Shown here one piece after another: positions 59,666-64,000 of a stretch of 64,000 nt of DNA. Made by a program: the position numbers and the translations under genes. Under the pieces are notes generated by a model that saw only the letters and a list, made by a program, of their open reading frames with translations, was not told the DNA's origin and did not search any database. The DNA lies in the NCBI GenBank assembly GCA_016293865.1, contig JAEDDG010000002.1, forward strand, positions 1-64,000. Reading direction: 5' to 3'. Within the stretch, counting starts at the first letter, position 1. Each line of letters starts with the position of its first letter. Origin of the DNA: Oscillospiraceae bacterium. GTDB taxonomy: Bacteria > Bacillota > Clostridia > Oscillospirales > Oscillospiraceae.

Positions 59666-61618
59666 ATGTTAGACTTTATCAGAGCCGCATGCGCGGTCTG
59701 CCCTGTGCGCGTGGGTGATCCGTCGGCCAATGCGGACGAAATTTGTGCCAAGATCGATGCAGCAGGGAACGCCGGAGCGGACCTGCTCGTTTTTCCGGAG
59801 CTTGCAGTCACCGGGTATACCTGCGGGGATCTCTTTTTCCAGCGTCCGCTTCTGGACGGAACGCTGGCGGCACTGCGGAAAATCACGGATCACAGCCGGG
59901 GATTTGACGGAATTGCAGCTGTGGGGGCGCCGCTTGTTCTCGGCGGACAGCTGTATAACTGCGCCTGCGTCCTTGCGCAGGGAAAAATACTGGGGATCGT
60001 CCCAAAGACCTTCCTGCCCAACTACAATGAATACTACGAGAAGCGCTGGTTTTCGACTGCGCCGGAGCTGACGTGTGATCACATCTCTGCCCGTCAGCTG
60101 GGATTTGATGCTGACTATGATATCCCTGTCGGCGCCGATCTGCTCTTTGACTGCGGCGGCGCGCGCATTGGCGTGGAGCTGTGTGAAGACCTGTGGACGC
60201 CCTTGCCGCCCAGCACGCTGCTGGCCATGGCCGGCGCCGAGCTGATTGTGAATATGTCTGCCAGCAACGAGACCATTGCCAAACGGGAATACCGCAGGCA
60301 GCTGGTCTGCCAGCAGTCTGCCCGCACACTGACAGGCTATATTTATGCGTCTGCCGGCGCTTCCGAATCCACAACAGACGTTATTTTCTCCGGTCACAGC
60401 CTGATTGCGGAAAACGGCGCCTTGCTGAAGGAAAATGAAAAGCTGATCGATGATGACAACCTGATCACAGCTGACATTGACCTTGGCCGGATCCGCGCCG
60501 ACCGCCTGAAGCTGAAGGGCTTCAAGGACAGCGCCGCCGTATATCAGCTTCCGGCTTACAGAACCGTTGAAATCCCTGCTGTGAATGACGATTTTTCTGC
60601 CGACGGCACTCTGCACCCGCTTTCCAAACTGCCGTTCGTGCCGGATACAAAAAGCGGCCGCCTGCAGCGCTGTATGGATATTTTTGAAATGCAGGTGGCC
60701 GGCCTGAAAAAACGGCTGCAGGTCACCGGTGCAAAGGCGGTTGTGGGTGTTTCAGGCGGTCTTGATTCCACGCTGGCGCTGCTTGTCTCGGCACAGGCCA
60801 TGAAGGAGCTGAACAGACCGGTTACAGATCTAATCGGCATTACCATGCCCTGTTTCGGCACCTCGGACCGGACTTACCGGAATGCGCTGACACTGATGGA
60901 AAAGCTCGGCGTTTCCACCCGGGAAATCAATATCCGCGAGGCCTGTACCATGCATTGCCGGGACGTAGGTCACGATATTTCCAGGCTGGATGTCACGTTT
61001 GAGAACATCCAGGCGCGTGAGCGCACGCAGATTCTGATGGACGTGGCCAGCGAGGTCGGCGGCTTTGTCGTGGGAACCGGCGATCTGAGCGAGCTGGCAC
61101 TGGGCTGGTGCACATACAATGCCGATCATATGAGCATGTACGGCGTCAATGCCAGCATCCCCAAAACCCTGATCCGCTGGATGATTGCCAGCGTTGCGCA
61201 GTACGATGTGTTTGAAAGCTGTTCAGCTGTGCTGGAGGACATCATTGATACGCCCATCAGTCCTGAGCTTCTGCCGCCGGATGAGAAGGGGAACATTGCC
61301 CAGGAGACGGAAAGCATCATCGGTCCATACGCACTGCATGACTTTTTCCTGTATTATATGCTGCGCTTCGGTTTTTCGCCGGCAAAAATCTATGCCCTCG
61401 CGCGCCGCGCGTTCAAGGACGATTTTTCCGGAGAGGAAATCCTCAAATGGCTGCGCAGTTTTTACCGCAGATTCTTTACGCAGCAGTTCAAGCGCAGCTG
61501 CCTGCCTGACGGTGTGAAGGTGGGAAGCATCTGCCTGTCGCCGCGCGGAGACTGGCGTATGCCGAGCGATGCATCCGCGGCGCTCTGGCTGCAGGAGGTT
61601 GACCGGCTGAAGGCCTGA
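59666..61618 (+). CDS. nadE: NAD(+) synthase, glutamine-hydrolysing
   Basis: A 650-residue two-domain enzyme that makes NAD from deamido-NAD with glutamine as nitrogen source. The N-terminal nitrilase domain has its Glu-Lys-Cys triad in FPELAVTGYTCGD near residue 47, KTFLPNYNEYYEKRWF near 114 and GVELCEDLWTPL near 171. The C-terminal synthetase has the ATP loop VVGVSGGLDSTLALLVS near 361 and VGTGDLSELALGWCTYN near 470. AAGGAG precedes the ATG. Length is normal. Confidence 0.96.
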   Translation: MLDFIRAACAVCPVRVGDPSANADEICAKIDAAGNAGADLLVFPELAVTGYTCGDLFFQRPLLDGTLAALRKITDHSRGFDGIAAVGAPLVLGGQLYNCACVLAQGKILGIVPKTFLPNYNEYYEKRWFSTAPELTCDHISARQLGFDADYDIPVGADLLFDCGGARIGVELCEDLWTPLPPSTLLAMAGAELIVNMSASNETIAKREYRRQLVCQQSARTLTGYIYASAGASESTTDVIFSGHSLIAENGALLKENEKLIDDDNLITADIDLGRIRADRLKLKGFKDSAAVYQLPAYRTVEIPAVNDDFSADGTLHPLSKLPFVPDTKSGRLQRCMDIFEMQVAGLKKRLQVTGAKAVVGVSGGLDSTLALLVSAQAMKELNRPVTDLIGITMPCFGTSDRTYRNALTLMEKLGVSTREINIREACTMHCRDVGHDISRLDVTFENIQARERTQILMDVASEVGGFVVGTGDLSELALGWCTYNADHMSMYGVNASIPKTLIRWMIASVAQYDVFESCSAVLEDIIDTPISPELLPPDEKGNIAQETESIIGPYALHDFFLYYMLRFGFSPAKIYALARRAFKDDFSGEEILKWLRSFYRRFFTQQFKRSCLPDGVKVGSICLSPRGDWRMPSDASAALWLQEVDRLKA

Positions 61619-61719
61619 AACAGCCGTTGTTTTTCATATTCAGTAACAATACCTGTCCGCTGTGCATATTTTATGCCGACCGGAATACACATGTGATGTA
61701 AGAAGGGAGGTATATACCG

Positions 61720-63198
61720 GTGGACAGGTATAATATTTATCAGGAAATCGCAAGGCGCACAGACGGCAACATCTATATTGGCGTCGTCGGACCGGTACGC
61801 ACAGGAAAATCAACTTTTATCAAGCGGTTTATGGAGACGCTTGTCATTCCGAACATCGAAAACACATATGCCAGGGAGCGCGCCCGCGACGAACTGCCGC
61901 AGAGCGGCAGCGGACGGACAATCATGACAGCAGAGCCGAAATTTGTCCCTGAAGACGCCGTGGATATCAGTCTGGACGGCATGGCCGCGTGCTCCGTGCG
62001 GATGATTGACAGCGTCGGCTATATGGTCGACGGCGCCATCGGCGAGTTTGAAGGCGGCACGGAACGCATGGTGACGACGCCCTGGTTTGATCACGAGGTA
62101 ACCATGCGTGAAGCTGCGGAAACCGGCACGAAAAAAGTCATTACCGAGCACTCAACCATCGGCATTGTCATTACAACCGACGGCAGCATCTCGGATCTGC
62201 CGCGGGAAAACTACATTGAGCCGGAACGCCGTGCCATCACCCAGCTGAAGGAAATCGGAAAACCTTTTCTTGTGCTGCTGAACTGCACGGATCCGGACTC
62301 TGAAAACGCACAGAAGATCAGGGCAGATATTGAGGAATCCTACGGCGTGTCCTGCATTGCCGTCAACTGTATGCTGCTGGACGAGGAACAGATCACCGGG
62401 ATGATCAAATCTGTCCTTTATGAGTTTCCTGTGGGAGAGCTGGGACTTTATCTGCCGAGCTGGGTGGACGCGCTGCCGATGACCCATCCCGTCAAAAACG
62501 CCCTGCTGACAGGCATCCGCGAAACGGCAGAGGGCATGGTCCGCGTCCGGGACGTCTCGGCCTGCATCAGTATGATGGGTCAGATCGAATGTATACAGAC
62601 TGTGACTGTCAGCGAGGTAGATCTCGGCACAGGCACCATAACGGCATGCGCCGAACTGCCCAGAAGCCTGTTTTATTCAACGCTCAGCGACGAATCCGGC
62701 TTTACTGTGGCTGATGACGGAGATCTGATGCAGCTTCTGATCCGTCTTTCCGCAGTCAAGGAAAAGTATGACCGCATTGCGCAGGCGCTGGACGATGTAT
62801 ATGAATCCGGCTACGGCATCGTGCTTCCTTCCAGTGAGGAATTGTCCCTTCAGGAACCGGAAATCGTCAGGCAGGGCGGGCGATACAGCATTAAGCTCAA
62901 GGCCAGCGCCCCGTCTATCCACATGATCCGCGCAAATGTCGAGACGGAGGTATCTCCGGCAGTCGGCGGAGAGCGCACGAGCGGGGATATCATCAATTTC
63001 CTGCTTCAGGAATTTGAGGGCGACGCGTCAAAAATCTGGGAGTCAAACATGTTCGGCAAGTCGCTGTATGATATCGCAAGCGAAGGATTGCAGGCCAAAA
63101 TCAAGCGTATGCCGGATGAAGCAAGGCAAAAACTGCAGGAAACCCTTCAAAGAATCATCAATGAAGGCAGCAGCGGTCTGATCTGCATCCTTCTCTGA
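61720..63198 (+). CDS. spoIVA: Stage IV sporulation protein A
   Basis: SpoIVA is the ATPase that polymerises on the forespore outer membrane and founds the spore coat. At 492 residues it has the expected size: Walker A GVVGPVRTGKSTFIKRF near residue 22, the family segment MIDSVGYMVDGAIGEFEGG near 94, and the C-terminal coat-anchoring end NEGSSGLICILL. It begins at GTG 61720 with GAAGGGAGG 9 bases upstream. Expected to be under sigma-E control in the mother cell; I could not fix the promoter. Confidence 0.97.
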   Translation: MDRYNIYQEIARRTDGNIYIGVVGPVRTGKSTFIKRFMETLVIPNIENTYARERARDELPQSGSGRTIMTAEPKFVPEDAVDISLDGMAACSVRMIDSVGYMVDGAIGEFEGGTERMVTTPWFDHEVTMREAAETGTKKVITEHSTIGIVITTDGSISDLPRENYIEPERRAITQLKEIGKPFLVLLNCTDPDSENAQKIRADIEESYGVSCIAVNCMLLDEEQITGMIKSVLYEFPVGELGLYLPSWVDALPMTHPVKNALLTGIRETAEGMVRVRDVSACISMMGQIECIQTVTVSEVDLGTGTITACAELPRSLFYSTLSDESGFTVADDGDLMQLLIRLSAVKEKYDRIAQALDDVYESGYGIVLPSSEELSLQEPEIVRQGGRYSIKLKASAPSIHMIRANVETEVSPAVGGERTSGDIINFLLQEFEGDASKIWESNMFGKSLYDIASEGLQAKIKRMPDEARQKLQETLQRIINEGSSGLICILL

Positions 63199-63299
63199 TC
63201 CGAATTGACGGGTTTCCTGTTTAACTCCGGTCAATATGTACAAGAGTGCAGCATGATTTCGACTAAAAATTCATTTAATGGTAGGAATTTTAAAATTCA

Positions 63300-63328
63300 T
63301 TGCATATTTGCAGGATAAAGGCTATAAT
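63300..63328 (+). promoter_or_regulatory. Promoter of the aminotransferase gene
   Basis: -35 TTGCAT (63300-63305), a 17-base spacer and a perfect -10 TATAAT (63323-63328), about 35 bases upstream of the start codon. Confidence 0.7.
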
Positions 63329-63362
63329 TGATTCATAATTATTGCTGGAAGGATAATGTGCA

Positions 63363-64000
63363 ATGAAACCCATTTCTGCAACTGCCAAGAGTATTGCGCC
63401 GTCTGCGACGCTGGACATTGATACACTTGCAAAACAGATGAAGGCCGACGGCATTGATGTGATTGCTTTCGGTGCCGGCGAGCCTGATTTTAATACGCCC
63501 GAACACATCAAGGAAGCGGGTATTGAAGCAATCCGGGCCAATAAAACGCGTTATACGCCTGCATCCGGCCTGCCTGCGCTGAAGTCTGCAATCTGCTCCA
63601 GTATTGAAAAGCAGTTCGGCCTGAAATATGAGAATAAAAACATCTGCGTCAGCAGCGGTGCAAAGCATATCGTTTATGTGTCTGTTATGGCGCTTGTGAA
63701 CCCCGGCGACGAAGTGATCCTGCCGGCACCTTACTGGGTAACCTACATGGAGATTATCCGCATGGCAGGCGGCGTCCCTGTTGTGATTGATACGGATGAG
63801 CGCACGCACTTCAAGCTGACGCCTGAAATGCTGGAAAGCGCAGTCACTGAAAAAACCAAATGCCTTCTGCTGAACAACCCGTCCAATCCCACCGGCATGG
63901 TATATACCCGCCAGGAGCTTCTGGATTTGATGGAGGTTGTCAAAAAGCACGATCTTTACGTCATCAGTGATGAGATCTACAACACGCTGACATACGGCTG
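63363..64000 (+). CDS. Aspartate aminotransferase-type enzyme, 5' part
   Basis: The first 212 or so residues of a class I PLP aminotransferase; the gene runs past the window end, so the PLP Lys is not seen. ISATAKSIAPSATLDIDTLA, FGAGEPDFNTPEHI near residue 37, TRYTPASGLPALKSAI near 60, VSSGAKHIVYVSVMAL near 97 (cofactor phosphate), YWVTYMEIIRMAGG, NNPSNPTGMVY and ISDEIYNTL near 203 (PLP Asp/Tyr) are all in place. This is the aspartate aminotransferase (AspB) group of Firmicutes. GGAAGGA precedes the ATG. Confidence 0.92.
   Translation, partial: MKPISATAKSIAPSATLDIDTLAKQMKADGIDVIAFGAGEPDFNTPEHIKEAGIEAIRANKTRYTPASGLPALKSAICSSIEKQFGLKYENKNICVSSGAKHIVYVSVMALVNPGDEVILPAPYWVTYMEIIRMAGGVPVVIDTDERTHFKLTPEMLESAVTEKTKCLLLNNPSNPTGMVYTRQELLDLMEVVKKHDLYVISDEIYNTLTYG

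Noticed and set aside
57841-59886. A 681-codon minus-strand open frame
   Set aside because: It spans the end of recN, the tyrS T-box and tyrS on the opposite strand; its sequence is low in protein-like features and all three plus-strand elements are certain.

Overview
The window looks like chromosome of a spore-forming, probably gut-associated member of the class Clostridia (Oscillospiraceae/Ruminococcaceae-like). The grounds are the full spoIIIAA-AH operon, spoIVB next to spo0A, spoIVA, spore-coat-like genes, Gram-positive T-box and FMN riboswitches, strong AGGAGG-type ribosome sites, ATG/GTG/TTG starts and a fairly GC-rich composition. Most of it is ordinary core chromosome. No transposase, integrase, phage module or CRISPR array was seen. 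The taxonomic placement is inferred from gene content only.

Layout. 1-3.8 kb: the end of a U32 peptidase gene, a TetR/ABC exporter operon and an ApbE flavin transferase. 3.9-7.6 kb: T-box-controlled alaS, a HIT protein and a GNAT acetyltransferase. 7.7-11.8 kb: a VanX-like dipeptidase lipoprotein with an SH3 tail, a broken gene, a polysaccharide deacetylase and a DUF362 ferredoxin-type protein. 11.9-23.5 kb: an amino-sugar/sialic-acid-type region. It holds a HAD phosphatase and FGGY kinase divergent from a ROK repressor across a 43-bp palindromic operator, then a Gfo/Idh/MocA dehydrogenase, an N-acylglucosamine 2-epimerase, a sialidase-like beta-propeller protein without signal peptide and an N-acetylneuraminate lyase. 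After an RlmI-like methyltransferase and a DUF5131 gene comes nagA. Together these could turn Neu5Ac into ManNAc, GlcNAc and, through an unseen kinase, GlcNAc-6-P for NagA.

23.6-38.1 kb is a mixed region: a DivIVA-like coiled-coil protein, tRNA-Arg(CCG), mutY, a MurT/GatD-type pair, a CDF metal exporter with an unassigned structured RNA upstream, an FMN riboswitch with ribU, an Asn-rich lipoprotein, uridine phosphorylase, a Nudix hydrolase, tRNA-Ala(CGC), GNAT, a Cys-rich small protein, a MATE exporter and two coat-like genes.

38.3-64 kb is dominated by sporulation and housekeeping genes: spoIVB, spo0A, two CNNM/CorC-type membrane proteins, spoIIIAA-AH, an Asp23 protein, nusB, a TsaD paralogue, xseA-xseB-ispA-dxs-tlyA-nadK-argR-recN, T-box-controlled tyrS, nadE, spoIVA and the start of an aspartate-type aminotransferase.

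The points most worth a second look are: Spo0A has Glu in place of the phosphorylated Asp; the GatD-like subunit lacks both the nucleophilic Cys and the catalytic His; the ROK repressor seems to start at ACG just behind its large operator; and a promoter-RNA-terminator unit of about 134 nt lies upstream of the CDF exporter.
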